From assembly GCF_051307045.1 (NCBI RefSeq), contig NZ_CP150452.1:2480001-2544000 (forward strand): a DNA stretch of 64,000 nt, read 5' to 3'. A program made the translations under genes and the position numbers. Under the pieces are notes generated by a model. It was not told the DNA's origin and ran no database searches. It saw nothing but the letters and a program-made list of their open reading frames with translations. Below, piece by piece: positions 45,889-55,557 of this stretch. Source of the stretch: Dryocola sp031988645. GTDB taxonomy: Bacteria > Pseudomonadota > Gammaproteobacteria > Enterobacterales > Enterobacteriaceae. Each line of letters opens with the position of its first letter. Positions within the stretch are counted from its first letter, which is position 1.

Positions 45889-47958
45889 CTACCCCGCCCG
45901 CCCTGGCAATGTCCCCTGCGCCAGGGCAATCAAAAAGGCGTACTCCAGCGCCACCCCTTCATAAGATTTAAAGCGCCCGGATTTCCCGCCGTGCCCGGAA
46001 TCCATATCGGTACACAGCAGCAGCAGGTTGTCGTCCCGCTTGGTATCGCGCAGTTTGGCCACCCATTTTGCGGGCTCCCAGTACTGCACCTGGGAATCAT
46101 GCAGGCCCGTGGTGACCAGCATATGCGGGTAAACCTGTTCACAAACCCGATCGTAGGGGCTGTATTGCTTCATGTAGAAGTAATACTCCTCGTTCTCCGG
46201 GTTCCCCCACTCCTCAAACTCGCCGGTAGTCAGCGGGATGGATTCATCGAGCATGGTGGTGACCACATCAACGAAAGGCACCTGCGCGATAACGCCGTGG
46301 AACAATTCAGGACGCATATTGATCACCGCGCCCATCAGCATGCCGCCCGCGCTGCCGCCCATGCCATACAGCAGGTTCGGATCGCCATAGCCCTGCTTTA
46401 AAAGCGCATCGCAGACGTCAAGATAGTCATTGAAGGTGTTCATCTTCTTAAGGTATTTACCGTCTTCATACCACTGTTGGCCCAGTTCGCCGCCGCCGCG
46501 CACGTGGGCGATGGCAAAGACAAATCCCCTGTCCAACAGGCTAAGACGGCTGCTGCTGAAATCGGCATCCATGCTGCTGCCGTAGGAACCGTAGCCGTAA
46601 ACCAGCAGGGGATTTTTCCCGCGCTGGAAGTGCTTGCGGTGGTAAACCAGCGAAACCGGCACCTGCACGCCGTCACGCGCGGTCACCCAAAGGTGTTCGC
46701 TGCGATAATCGGCGGAATCAAAGCCGGAAACCTCGGTTTGCTTAAGAACGCGGCGTTCGCCGGTGTTCATATCCAGCTCAAACAGGGTGTCCGGCATGGT
46801 CATGGACGAGTAGCCATAACGCAGCCGCGAGGATTCAGGCTCCGGATTGTAACCAAGCCAGGTGACGTAAGCCGGATCGTCAAACGCGATCCCGGTTACT
46901 TCGCGGGTTTTGCGGTTGATCTGCCGCAGGCTGGTCAGGCCGCGCTGGCGCTCCTCAACCACCAGCCAGTCGGTGAACAGCGTAAAGCCTTCCAGCATGA
47001 TGTGTTCACGCGCGGGGATAAGCACCTCCCACTGGTTTTCATCGCGGACTTTGCTGCGATATAAACCAAAGTTTTTGCCTTCCCGGTTAGAGCGTAAATA
47101 AAAATTATGCTGGAAGTGATCGAGGGTGTATTCGTGATCTTTGCGGCGCGGCGCAAAAACCTGCGGCTCCGCATCCAGTAATTCCGCATCCAGCAGCAGC
47201 ACCTCGCTCGTCGTGGCGCTGCCGAGGTAAATCAGAATGTAGTGTTGCGAGGTCGTTTTATGCACGCTGACGTAGAAGGTATCGTCTTTCTCTTCGTACA
47301 CCAGCTGGTCATCCGTTGAGGGATGCCCGACTGTATGACGCCACACCTGGTAAGGCAGCAGCGTTTTAGGGTGCTTACGCACGTAGTAAAGCGTGGAGGA
47401 ATCGTTCGCCCAGACAAAGCTGGTTGAGACGTTGCTGAGCACCTCGGGATACCAGTTCCCGGTTTCAAGATTGCGAAAACGCAGCCCGTACTGACGGCGC
47501 GACAGGTAATCTTCCGCCAGCGCCATAATCGTATTATCCAGCGTAATCGCCATCCCGCCCATGGTGTAAAACTCACTGTGGGCCGCGCGTCGGTTCGCAT
47601 CGAGCAGGGTATCCCACTCGTCCCATTCCGACAGCACCACCGACTGGCGCTGGTAGATAGCGTATTCGTTGCCCGCCTCATACACCTGCCGGTAGCGGTA
47701 GCCGTTTTGCGTGTAGGGCGCCGAAACGTCATGCTGGGGAATGCGATCGACCATCTCTTTAAGCAGGCGCTCCTGAAGCGCCTGCTGAGTGGCCATGACC
47801 CGCTGCCCGTAGTCGTTCTCTTCGTGCAGATAGTTGAGGACATCCGGGTTATCACGGTCGTCGTCACGCAGCCAGTAATAGTTATCGATTCGTGTGTCAC
47901 CATGCTTATGCAGGGTGTGGGGGATCTTTTGCGCTTTTGGTGGCATGTCATTATTCAT
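45889..47958 (-). CDS. ptrB: Oligopeptidase B
   Basis: 689 residues (E. coli 686). Prolyl-oligopeptidase family (S9A) cytoplasmic peptidase cleaving after Arg/Lys: N-terminal seven-bladed propeller, C-terminal alpha/beta hydrolase. Catalytic Ser in GMGGSAGGMLMGAV; Asp in TGLHDSQVQYWEP; His in DSGHGGKSGRF. Short start region MNNDMPPKAQKIPHTLHKHG. Intact. Confidence 0.96.
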   Translation of the reverse strand: MNNDMPPKAQKIPHTLHKHGDTRIDNYYWLRDDDRDNPDVLNYLHEENDYGQRVMATQQALQERLLKEMVDRIPQHDVSAPYTQNGYRYRQVYEAGNEYAIYQRQSVVLSEWDEWDTLLDANRRAAHSEFYTMGGMAITLDNTIMALAEDYLSRRQYGLRFRNLETGNWYPEVLSNVSTSFVWANDSSTLYYVRKHPKTLLPYQVWRHTVGHPSTDDQLVYEEKDDTFYVSVHKTTSQHYILIYLGSATTSEVLLLDAELLDAEPQVFAPRRKDHEYTLDHFQHNFYLRSNREGKNFGLYRSKVRDENQWEVLIPAREHIMLEGFTLFTDWLVVEERQRGLTSLRQINRKTREVTGIAFDDPAYVTWLGYNPEPESSRLRYGYSSMTMPDTLFELDMNTGERRVLKQTEVSGFDSADYRSEHLWVTARDGVQVPVSLVYHRKHFQRGKNPLLVYGYGSYGSSMDADFSSSRLSLLDRGFVFAIAHVRGGGELGQQWYEDGKYLKKMNTFNDYLDVCDALLKQGYGDPNLLYGMGGSAGGMLMGAVINMRPELFHGVIAQVPFVDVVTTMLDESIPLTTGEFEEWGNPENEEYYFYMKQYSPYDRVCEQVYPHMLVTTGLHDSQVQYWEPAKWVAKLRDTKRDDNLLLLCTDMDSGHGGKSGRFKSYEGVALEYAFLIALAQGTLPGRAG

Positions 47959-48026
47959 TTTTAGTTAACACCCTGTAAGGGTGGCAAATTCAGACAGGCT
48001 TGCAAGCGCAACGAGAGCTTTTGAGG

Positions 48027-48047
48027 AAAAAGCCGGGGTTAACCCGG
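48027..48047 (-). terminator. Terminator overlapping the yebE stop
   Basis: Minus strand GCCGGGT-TAA-CCCCGGC then TTTTTCC; the yebE stop codon sits in the loop. Confidence 0.65.
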
Positions 48048-48719
48048 CAGGCTTAGCTTCTGTTTTTTGAGGTCCTGCTCGATGCCTTCACGCACGTCCT
48101 GCGGGATCTTCAGCTCATCGCCTAAGGCGTTGAGATAGCTGCGCTCCATGAAATGATCGACGTCGATCGCCGCGCAGCTCAGGAAATAAAGTTCGAGGGC
48201 TTCCTCCTCGTTTTTTACATCCTGCGCCAGGCGTTTTGGATCGAGAGGCATTTCGATGGCTTCCTGAATCAGCGTGCGCCCCGGCCCTTCGATATCGGCA
48301 TCCCGCAGCTGCTGTTCAATCGCCTGACGCTCTTTGTCATCGATGTGGCCGTCGCTTTTCGCGGCGAACACCAGCGCCATAATCAAGCGCCGGGTGCGCA
48401 CGTCCACCGGCGACTGCTGCTGCCCAAACTGCGGCTCGTCCTGATGCGTCTGGCGGATACGATCTTTATATTTATTCCATAAAACGCTGCCGGCGACGGC
48501 TCCGCCGCCCACCAGCAGCGCGCTGGTGCCGTACCTGGTTAATAATTTGCGGGAAGATTTGTTCGCCAGCAGCAGGCCGGCAAGGCCGCCTAACGCGCCG
48601 GGCACCAGCAGTTTGCTGAGCCCCTGATCCGCGCCGGACGCGCCGTTTTGCTGCGTTTGCGGGCCGGGAAGGCCGGTCTGGCCCAGCATGGACTGGATCT
48701 GTTGTAACCAATTACTCAT
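48039..48719 (-). CDS. yebE: DUF533 membrane protein YebE
   Basis: 226 residues (E. coli 219). N-terminal Gly/Gln-rich linker, a Gly-rich TM stretch (GALGGLAGLLLANK, ALLVGGGAVAGSVLW) and a C-terminal TerB-like helical domain (ALVFAAKSDGHIDDKERQAIEQQL). Cpx-induced in E. coli; function unknown. Confidence 0.92.
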   Translation of the reverse strand: MSNWLQQIQSMLGQTGLPGPQTQQNGASGADQGLSKLLVPGALGGLAGLLLANKSSRKLLTRYGTSALLVGGGAVAGSVLWNKYKDRIRQTHQDEPQFGQQQSPVDVRTRRLIMALVFAAKSDGHIDDKERQAIEQQLRDADIEGPGRTLIQEAIEMPLDPKRLAQDVKNEEEALELYFLSCAAIDVDHFMERSYLNALGDELKIPQDVREGIEQDLKKQKLSLPG

Positions 48720-48836
48720 GAGACACCCCTTGGGTTATCGCTTAACTGACTGAGAGTAAGCAAACGGGCGTCAAGAACTGTCTGATAAGACTAAAGATGA
48801 GAAAATAACCACGCCGGGCAAAACCCGGCGGGAAGA

Positions 48837-49181
48837 TCAGGACTGGTAATCCGCGGTTCCGGCTTTGCAATCCACCACCACGGTGTAATGGATATCCCTG
48901 TTCATGCCGCGCACCGTAAGCGGCACCTTCCACTGGCCGTTTTTGCCGGTGATCTCTTTGCTGTTCACCCAAACGACGGGGTCGGCCTGGCCCAGCTTTT
49001 CGCGCTCCTTCGGCCAGCGCACGATGCGGTTTTGTTGATAGTCGTTCTTCACGCTATCGCCAACGGCATCCGCATCCAGCCCTTCGCAGCGGGGAAACTT
49101 AACCTTGTTAGACTCCGCCGCGCAGGCGAGAAAGCTGGTGAGAAAACAGGCCGTACACAGCACAATACCGATTTTGTTCAT
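48837..49181 (-). CDS. yebF: Secreted protein YebF
   Basis: 114 residues (E. coli 118), with signal peptide (MNKIGIVLCTACFLTSFLACA). YebF crosses both membranes to the medium in E. coli and is a colicin-M-immunity-like fold. Blocks KFPRCEGLDADAVGDSVKND and REKLGQADPVVWVNS are conserved; two Cys (CEGL; VVDCKAG) make the known disulfide. Confidence 0.93.
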   Translation of the reverse strand: MNKIGIVLCTACFLTSFLACAAESNKVKFPRCEGLDADAVGDSVKNDYQQNRIVRWPKEREKLGQADPVVWVNSKEITGKNGQWKVPLTVRGMNRDIHYTVVVDCKAGTADYQS

Positions 49182-49254
49182 AAGGCTCTCCTGATGCCTG
49201 GTTATCAGAAAAAGCCTGGTACAAAACCGGTATTGCGCAAGCGTCTAAGCGAAC

Positions 49255-49575
49255 CTACGCCGCCTTAGTGCGTTTACGGCCGGGATGCTCGGTAACGTTA
49301 TCTTCAGCCGACGCCTGTTCAGCGCTGTCCGCCGCGGCTTGCGGTAGTTTACCGCTTTTTAATACCGTAGAGAGCGCGTCTTTGTTTTCGGCCAGCCACA
49401 TCGCCAGCACGTCGCTTTGGCCTTCTTCGAAGGCGACCGGGCTTTGCTGCAGCCAGTCGCCTAACACCTCGGCCAGGTCGAGCATTTTGTCATAGGCATC
49501 CGCATCTTTTTTACTGGCAAAAGACATTTTTTCCTGCCCCTCTCGCACCACAACGTATTTAATTTCAACCGCCAT
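49255..49575 (-). CDS. yebG: SOS-regulated protein YebG
   Basis: 106 residues from ATG 49575 (MAVEIKYVVVREGQEKMSFASKKDADAYDKMLDLAE), E. coli 96. DNA-damage inducible small protein of unknown role. The tail is longer and ends in basic RKRTKAA. A perfect LexA box stands 19-34 bases before the start. The longer frame from 49620 would overlap that box and is rejected. Confidence 0.94.
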   Translation of the reverse strand: MAVEIKYVVVREGQEKMSFASKKDADAYDKMLDLAEVLGDWLQQSPVAFEEGQSDVLAMWLAENKDALSTVLKSGKLPQAAADSAEQASAEDNVTEHPGRKRTKAA

Positions 49576-49593
49576 ATTTGCAGCTCCGTTTAA

Positions 49594-49609
49594 CTGTGTA
49601 TTTATACAG
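49594..49609. promoter_or_regulatory. LexA (SOS) box of yebG
   Basis: CTGTGTATTTATACAG matches CTGT-N8-ACAG exactly. yebG is a known LexA target. Confidence 0.9.
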
Positions 49610-49654
49610 TATAAGTCCATTTCCCCTGCTCCGCAAGCGGGAAAGACGCTGCGT

Positions 49655-49670
49655 ACGCAAACGTTTTCGT
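49655..49670. promoter_or_regulatory. PurR box of purT
   Basis: ACGCAAACGTTTTCGT matches the PurR consensus ACGCAAACGTTTTCNT in full. It overlaps the purT promoter area, 44 bases before the start. Confidence 0.9.
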
Positions 49671-49713
49671 ATATACTGCGGCCGTTTATTTTATCACATC
49701 GGGTAGGCGGATT

Positions 49714-50892
49714 ATGTCAATGTTGGGAACGGCCCTGCGTCCAGCGGCCACGCGCGTTATGCTGTTAGGCTCGGGGGAATTAGGAAAAGAAGTCGCCATT
49801 GAATGCCAGCGTCTGGGGCTGGAAGTCATCGCGGTCGACCGCTATGCGGATGCGCCGGCGATGCACGTGGCGCACCGCAGCCACGTCATCAATATGCTTG
49901 ACGCAGCGGAGCTAAAAGCGCTGGTGCTGGCGGAGAAACCTGATTTTATCGTTCCCGAAATCGAGGCTATCGCCACCGATATGCTGATCGAGCTTGAGCA
50001 GCAGGGCCAGCACGTCGTGCCGTGCGCCCGGGCAACGAAACTCACCATGAACCGCGAAGGCATTCGCCGTCTGGCTGCCGAAGAGCTGTCTCTTCCCACC
50101 TCAGGCTACCGCTTCGCCGACGCTGAAGCTGATTTCCTGCAGGCGGCGCAAGAGATTGGCCTGCCCTGCATCGTTAAGCCGGTGATGAGCTCCTCCGGCA
50201 AAGGCCAGAGCTTCGTGCGTACCCGCGAACAGCTGGCGAAAGCCTGGGAATATGCGCAGCAAGGCGGACGCGCCGGCAAAGGCAAAGTTATCGTCGAAGG
50301 GGTGGTTAACTTCGATTTTGAAATTACCCTGCTGACCATCAGCGCCGTGGACGGCGTTCATTTCTGCGCGCCGATTGGCCATCGCCAGGAAGACGGCGAC
50401 TATCGCGAGTCATGGCAGCCGCAGCAAATGAGCGAGCTGGCCCTTGCGCGCGCGAAAGACATCGCGCAGAAAGTTGTGGTCGCCCTCGGCGGCTACGGCC
50501 TGTTTGGCGTGGAGCTGTTTGTCTGCGGCGATGAAGTGATTTTCAGCGAGGTCTCCCCTCGTCCCCATGACACCGGCATGGTCACGCTGATTTCGCAGGA
50601 TATGTCCGAGTTTGCTCTCCACGTGCGCGCCTTCCTCGGCCTGCCGGTTGGCGATATTCGTCAGTACGGCCCGGCGGCATCCGCGGTTATTTTGCCGGAG
50701 CTAACCAGCGATAACGTGAAGTTTGGCAATGTCCATGCGGCGGTAGGTGCGGGTTTGCAGGTGCGTTTGTTCGGCAAGCCGGAAATCAGCGGCAAACGTC
50801 GGATGGGCGTAGCGCTGGCAACGGGCAGCGATATCGAAAATGCGGTAGAGCGCGCGGTTCAGGCTGCGGCGGCGGTGCGGGTAGAAGGTTAA
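49714..50892 (+). CDS. purT: Formate-dependent GAR transformylase PurT
   Basis: 392 residues, E. coli length. ATP-grasp enzyme: formate + ATP + 5'-phosphoribosylglycinamide gives FGAR in purine synthesis, an alternative to PurN. N-terminal VMLLGSGELGKEVAIECQRLG, ATP-grasp KPVMSSSGKGQSFV and FSEVSPRPHDTGMVTL. PurR-regulated. Intact. Confidence 0.97.
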   Translation: MSMLGTALRPAATRVMLLGSGELGKEVAIECQRLGLEVIAVDRYADAPAMHVAHRSHVINMLDAAELKALVLAEKPDFIVPEIEAIATDMLIELEQQGQHVVPCARATKLTMNREGIRRLAAEELSLPTSGYRFADAEADFLQAAQEIGLPCIVKPVMSSSGKGQSFVRTREQLAKAWEYAQQGGRAGKGKVIVEGVVNFDFEITLLTISAVDGVHFCAPIGHRQEDGDYRESWQPQQMSELALARAKDIAQKVVVALGGYGLFGVELFVCGDEVIFSEVSPRPHDTGMVTLISQDMSEFALHVRAFLGLPVGDIRQYGPAASAVILPELTSDNVKFGNVHAAVGAGLQVRLFGKPEISGKRRMGVALATGSDIENAVERAVQAAAAVRVEG

Positions 50893-50917
50893 AAAACCTC
50901 TCCCGGAAAGGGAGAGG
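50891..50917 (-). terminator. Rho-independent terminator of eda
   Basis: Minus strand CCTCTCCC - TTTCC - GGGAGAGG then TTTTTT. It faces eda, which stops at 50969. Confidence 0.75.
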
Positions 50918-50920
50918 CTT

Positions 50921-50952
50921 CGGCGGATGGCGCTGTTGCCGTCCGCCCTACG
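50921..50952. repeat. REP-like palindromic element
   Basis: CGGCGGATGGCGCTGTTGCC followed by GTCCGCCCTACG folds into a hairpin like the element at 6801-6831 (shared core GGATGGCGCT / CCTACG). Between purT and eda. Confidence 0.6.
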
Positions 50953-50968
50953 CAAAGGCCAGTCTGAA

Positions 50969-51610
50969 TCAGGCTTTCGCGCCTTCAACCGCTTCGCGAG
51001 CAAGCTTAGTGATGCGGTCGTAATCGCCGGCTTCCAGCGCATCCGCCGGCACCAGCCATGAACCGCCGATGCACAGCACGCTTTTCAGCGCCAGGTAATC
51101 GCGGTAGTTGGCCGGAGAGATGCCGCCGGTCGGGCAGAAACGCACGTTGGCGAAAGGCCCTGCGATGGCCTGCAGCGCTTTGGTGCCGCCGTTAGCTTCC
51201 GCCGGGAAGAATTTGAACTCTTTCAGGCCGTAATCCATGCCCAGCATCAGTTCAGAAACGGTGCTGATGCCCGGAATCAGAGGGATAGTGCCTTCGGTCG
51301 CGGCTTTCAACAAAGGCTCGGTCAGGCCCGGGCTGATGGCAAACTGCGCGCCGGCTTCGGTCACTTCGGCCAGCTGCTGAGGATTAAGCACGGTGCCCGC
51401 GCCAATGATGGCTTCCGGCACTTCTTTGGCGATGGCGCGGATAGCGTCCATCGCGCATGGCGTGCGCAGGGTCACTTCCAGCACGCGCACGCCGCCTGCG
51501 ACCAGCGCTTTCGCCATTGGCACAGCGTGTTCCAGCTTGTTCACTACGATAACAGGAACGACCGGACCCGTTTTCAGGATCTGTTCCGCGGTGGTTTTCC
51601 AGTTTTTCAT
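50969..51610 (-). CDS. eda: KDPG aldolase Eda
   Basis: 213 residues, E. coli length. Cleaves 2-keto-3-deoxy-6-phosphogluconate to pyruvate and glyceraldehyde-3-phosphate; last step of the Entner-Doudoroff route. Schiff-base lysine in LKEFKFFPAEANGG (about residue 133); GVRVLEVTLRTP near the N-terminus. Follows edd by 62 bases, forming the edd-eda operon. Confidence 0.97.
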   Translation of the reverse strand: MKNWKTTAEQILKTGPVVPVIVVNKLEHAVPMAKALVAGGVRVLEVTLRTPCAMDAIRAIAKEVPEAIIGAGTVLNPQQLAEVTEAGAQFAISPGLTEPLLKAATEGTIPLIPGISTVSELMLGMDYGLKEFKFFPAEANGGTKALQAIAGPFANVRFCPTGGISPANYRDYLALKSVLCIGGSWLVPADALEAGDYDRITKLAREAVEGAKA

Positions 51611-51672
51611 CTCAGAGCCTCTTAAGCCAACTTTATAATCTGTTACCGCCGCGGCGCTCGCCGCGGGGGTGC

Positions 51673-53485
51673 TTAAAATTTAATGCAGGTCGCGCCCTGT
51701 TCCGCACCTGATAACTGCTCACGCAACGCGCCGAAGAGCTCACGACCCGTCCCGACGCGCTCGGCGCTCAGGTCGGGATGGAAGGCGGTGCGTTTCTCAA
51801 GCTCGGCCTCATCGACCAGGAGCGTCAGTTCACCCGTCTGGCCGTTGACGCGAATCATGTCGCCATCCTGAACTTTTGCCAGCAGCCCGCCGTCATAGGC
51901 TTCCGGCGTGACGTGGATAGCGGAGGGTACCTTACCTGAAGCACCCGACAGGCGTCCATCGGTGACTAACGCAATTTTGAAACGGCGGTCCAATAATACC
52001 CCAAGCGGCGGCATAAGTTTATGTAATTCTGGCATGCCGTTCGCTTTAGGCCCCTGATGGCGCACAACGACCACGCAATCCCGGTCAAGGAGGGCCCGCT
52101 TCGAAGGCCGGAACAACGTCATGCTGGCTTTCAAAAATCACCGCCGGCGCTTCGATAATCTGGTTTTCCGCCGGCACGGCGGAGGTTTTCATTACCGCGC
52201 GGCCAAGGTTGCCGCTCAGCACTTTGGTGCCGCCGTGCTTAGAGAAAGGTTTATCGAAGCTGGCGATGACTTCGCTATCCAGCGCCGTTTCGGCGCCTTC
52301 ACGCCAGGCCAGCCGGCCGTTATCAAGCCAGGGCTCGAGGGTGTAATGATGCAAACCGAAACCGGCAACGGTGTTGACGTCTTCGTGCAGCAAGCCGCCT
52401 TTAAGCAGCTCGCGCACCAGCACAGGCACGCCGCCCGCGGCCTGGAAGTGGTTGATATCAGCCGGGCCGTTTGGATACAGGCGCGCCAGCAGCGGCACCA
52501 CGTCAGAAAGGTCGGAGAAGTCATCCCAGTTAATGATAATGCCCGCCGCGCGCGCCATCGCTACCAGGTGCATGGTGTGGTTGGTGGAGCCGCCCGTCGC
52601 CAGCAGGGCAACGATACCGTTCACCACGACCTTCTCGTCAATCATCCTGCCTAACGGCATCCACTCGTTACCGTTGCCGGTCAGGCGGGTCACCTGGCGC
52701 GCGGCGGCGGCCGTCAGCTGCTGGCGCAGCGGCGCGTCCGGATGAACGAAAGAGGAGCCCGGCAGCTGCATGCCCATAAACTCCACCACCATTTGATTGG
52801 TGTTGGCGGTGCCGTAGAAAGTACAGGTGCCCGGCGCATGGTAAGAGGCGGCCTCTGACTCCAGCAGCGCGTTGCGGTCAACTTTACCTTCCGCGTAAAG
52901 CTGGCGGATGCGCACTTTTTCTTTGTTAGCCAGGCCGCTGGCCATCGGGCCTGACGGCACGAAGACCGCCGGCAGATGGCCAAAGGACAGCGCGGCCATG
53001 GTCAGGCCGGGGACAATTTTGTCGCACACGCCAAGATACAGCGCGCCGTCGAACATGTTATGCGACAGGCCGATCGCGGCGGACATCGCGATCGCTTCGC
53101 GGCTTAGCAAAGAGAGCTCCATGCCGTCCTGCCCCTGGGTCACGCCATCGCACATTGCCGGAACGCCGCCCGCAACCTGCCCCACCGCGCCCACGCTATG
53201 CAGCGCCTTGCGGATCTGCTCCGGATAAGACTCATAGGGCTGATGCGCCGAAAGCATATCGTTATAGGAGGTAATAATGGCGATATTGTTACGCAGCATG
53301 CTTTTCAGCGCTGCCTTATCTTCCGGCTGGCAGGCGGCAAAGCCGTGGGCCAGGTTACCGCACGCCAGCTCGGAACGATGAACGGTGTTGCTCTTCGCTT
53401 TTTCGATGCGCGCCAGATAGGCGGCACGGGTTTCTTTCGAGCGCTCAACGATGCGCTGTGTTACGCGTAACAAATTCGGATTCAT
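51673..53485 (-). pseudogene. edd: 6-phosphogluconate dehydratase Edd, frameshifted
   Basis: FeS dehydratase turning 6-phosphogluconate into KDPG. MNPNLLRVTQRIVERSKETR start; GGVPAMCDGVTQGQDGMELS and HAPGTCTFYGTANTNQMVVE carry the cluster cysteines. Frame breaks at GGGCCC 52092-52097: ...PAFEAG then stop; removing one base gives FEAGLLDRDCVVVVRHQGPK and a 603-residue protein, the E. coli length. GGCC-set member. First gene of edd-eda; no other break seen. Confidence 0.95.
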
Positions 53486-53607
53486 AAAGGGACCTCATAA
53501 AGTGGCTGCCAGCGCAGCGCGCAGGAGGAATAAATCACCGGCTGTTTTATTACTGAAGCAGCCGCTCTCCATGGCATTCGGGCAAAATCGCTTCAGCTAG
53601 TGTAAAT

Positions 53608-53643
53608 AAAAAAGCCCCGCTGGTGAATCCAGTCAGGGCTTTT
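53608..53643 (-). terminator. Hairpin with T-run between zwf and edd
   Basis: Minus strand AAAAGCCCTGACTGG - ATTCA - CCAGCGGGGCTTTTTT. Either the zwf terminator or an attenuator in the edd leader; a GntR-like operator lies upstream of it (53679-53694) and a -10-like TACACT just after it (53604-53599). Confidence 0.7.
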
Positions 53644-53678
53644 AATGATAAAAATTTCTACCACGTCTGAGTTAGATC

Positions 53679-53694
53679 ATGTTACCGGTAAAAT
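53679..53694. promoter_or_regulatory. GntR-like operator ahead of edd
   Basis: Plus strand ATGTTACCGGTAAAAT; core TTACCGGTAA is the GntR half-site pair (ATGTTACCGGTAACAT). GntR represses edd-eda until gluconate is present. Confidence 0.7.
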
Positions 53695-53728
53695 AAATTC
53701 CCTTTTCCAGCGGTTTTGCACTTTCCGC

Positions 53729-55204
53729 CTACTCGAATTCATTCCATGAACGGCCGTCGCGGGTGATCATCGCCACGGATGCCACCGGTCCCCAGGTTCC
53801 CGCCTGGTACGGTTTCGGCGCGTCGTTGTCCGCAGCCCAGGCTTCGGTGATGGAGTCGACCCATTTCCAGGCCTCTTCCACTTCGTCACGGCGCACGAAC
53901 AGCGCCTGAATCCCGCGCATGGTTTCCAGCAGCAGGCGCTCGTAGGCATCCGCCAGATGGGACTCGTTAAAGGTTTCCGAGTAGCTTAAATCTAATTTGG
54001 TGGTCTGCAGGTTGTGCTTGTGATCCAGACCCGGCACCTTGTTAAGCACCTGGATATCCACCCCTTCGTCCGGCTGCAGACGAATGGTCAGCTTGTTCTG
54101 CGGCAGATCCTGCCAGGAATCTTTGAACAGGTTCAGCGCCGGGCTCTTAAAGTAGACCACAACTTCTGAACATTTGGCCGGCAGGCGTTTGCCGGTGCGC
54201 AGATAGAAAGGCACGCCCGCCCAGCGCCAGTTGTCGATATCAACGCGGATAGCGACAAAAGTTTCGGTGCTGCTCGACTTGTTAGCGCCCTCCTCTTCCA
54301 GATAGCCGGGCACTTTTTTGCCCTGCGCGAAGCCGGCGGTGTACTGGCCGCGCACCGTTTTCTCACGCACGTTTGAGCGATCGATACGGCGCAGGGATTG
54401 CAGCACTTTCACCTTCTCGTCGCGGATATGGTCCGCGGTGAGATCGGAAGGCGGGGACATGGCAATCATGCAAAGGATCTGCAGCAGGTGGTTCTGAATC
54501 ATATCGCGCATCTGGCCGGCCTGGTCGAAGTAGCCCCAGCGGCCTTCGATGCCCACTTCTTCAGCGACGGTGATCTCCACGTGATCGATAGTTTTGTTAT
54601 CCCAGTTGTTGGCAAACAGGGAGTTGGCGAAACGCAGCGCCAGCAGGTTTAGCACCGTCTCTTTACCCAGATAATGGTCGATGCGGTAAACCTGGCACTC
54701 CTCAAAGTACTCGCCAACCTGATCGTTGATTTCCTGAGAGGTGACAAGAGAGGTGCCCAGCGGTTTTTCCATTACCACGCGGGCCGGTTTGGCATTCAGC
54801 TTCGCTTTGCCCAGCCCCTTGCAGATGGCGCCGAAGGTGCTTGGCGGCATCGCAAAATAGTTGATGGTGACGCGCTTTTGCTGGTCGAGCATTTTACCCA
54901 GTTTGTTAAAAGCCGCGGTGTCGTTGACATCCAGGTTGCAGAAATCAAGACGGCTGCTCAGCTTGTCCCACAGGCTTTCGTCAATCTTCTCTTTCATGAA
55001 GGTTTCGAGCGCTTCGCGTACCACTTTGGTGTACGCCTCTTTGCTCCAGTCAGCGCGGCCAACGCCCAGGATGCGCGTTTCCGGATGGATCTGCCCCGCT
55101 TTTTCCAACTGATACAGGGACGGCAGCAGTTTTCGACGCGCAAGGTCGCCTTTTGCACCGAAAATCACCAGGTCACATGCCTGAGCTGTCTGTGTTACCG
55201 CCAT
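53729..55204 (-). CDS. zwf: Glucose-6-phosphate 1-dehydrogenase Zwf
   Basis: 491 residues, E. coli length. Oxidises glucose-6-phosphate with NADP at the entry to the pentose phosphate and Entner-Doudoroff pathways. NADP fold FGAKGDLARRKLLPSLYQL; substrate motif RIDHYLGKETVLN. HexR box 41 bases before the start. Divergent from hexR. Intact. Confidence 0.97.
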   Translation of the reverse strand: MAVTQTAQACDLVIFGAKGDLARRKLLPSLYQLEKAGQIHPETRILGVGRADWSKEAYTKVVREALETFMKEKIDESLWDKLSSRLDFCNLDVNDTAAFNKLGKMLDQQKRVTINYFAMPPSTFGAICKGLGKAKLNAKPARVVMEKPLGTSLVTSQEINDQVGEYFEECQVYRIDHYLGKETVLNLLALRFANSLFANNWDNKTIDHVEITVAEEVGIEGRWGYFDQAGQMRDMIQNHLLQILCMIAMSPPSDLTADHIRDEKVKVLQSLRRIDRSNVREKTVRGQYTAGFAQGKKVPGYLEEEGANKSSSTETFVAIRVDIDNWRWAGVPFYLRTGKRLPAKCSEVVVYFKSPALNLFKDSWQDLPQNKLTIRLQPDEGVDIQVLNKVPGLDHKHNLQTTKLDLSYSETFNESHLADAYERLLLETMRGIQALFVRRDEVEEAWKWVDSITEAWAADNDAPKPYQAGTWGPVASVAMITRDGRSWNEFE

Positions 55205-55244
55205 GTCGTTCTCCTCGTTTCGGGTATCTTGTACCAGGTCGCTC

Positions 55245-55261
55245 TTGTAATTTAATTACAA
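55245..55261. promoter_or_regulatory. HexR operator between zwf and hexR
   Basis: TTGTAATTTAATTACAA, a perfect palindrome around base 55253, fits the HexR consensus TGTARTTWAATTACA. HexR, released by KDPG, controls zwf and edd-eda in gammaproteobacteria. Confidence 0.9.
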
Positions 55262-55557
55262 GGCAATGTAGCGCCTTTTATGAATTTACGTAAACGATCG
55301 GGGGTTGTCCGATCGTGCTCAGGACGGAAAGCCCGCGACGGGCGGGCCGCTTCCATCCCTAAGTGAAATTTAATGACGTTTTTTTGCTTAGCAGGATCTT
55401 ATCTAAAGTTAGACGCCGATCATGTAATGAAAAAAAACAACAAATTCAAACCTATTTACTTGCCCTTTAGGGGTACGGCAAGCGTATATTCTTGCTAAAA
55501 CCTGTCTCGATTTCTTCGTTTTCTGAAATCGACAAAATCCATGAGCGCCTGTTAACT

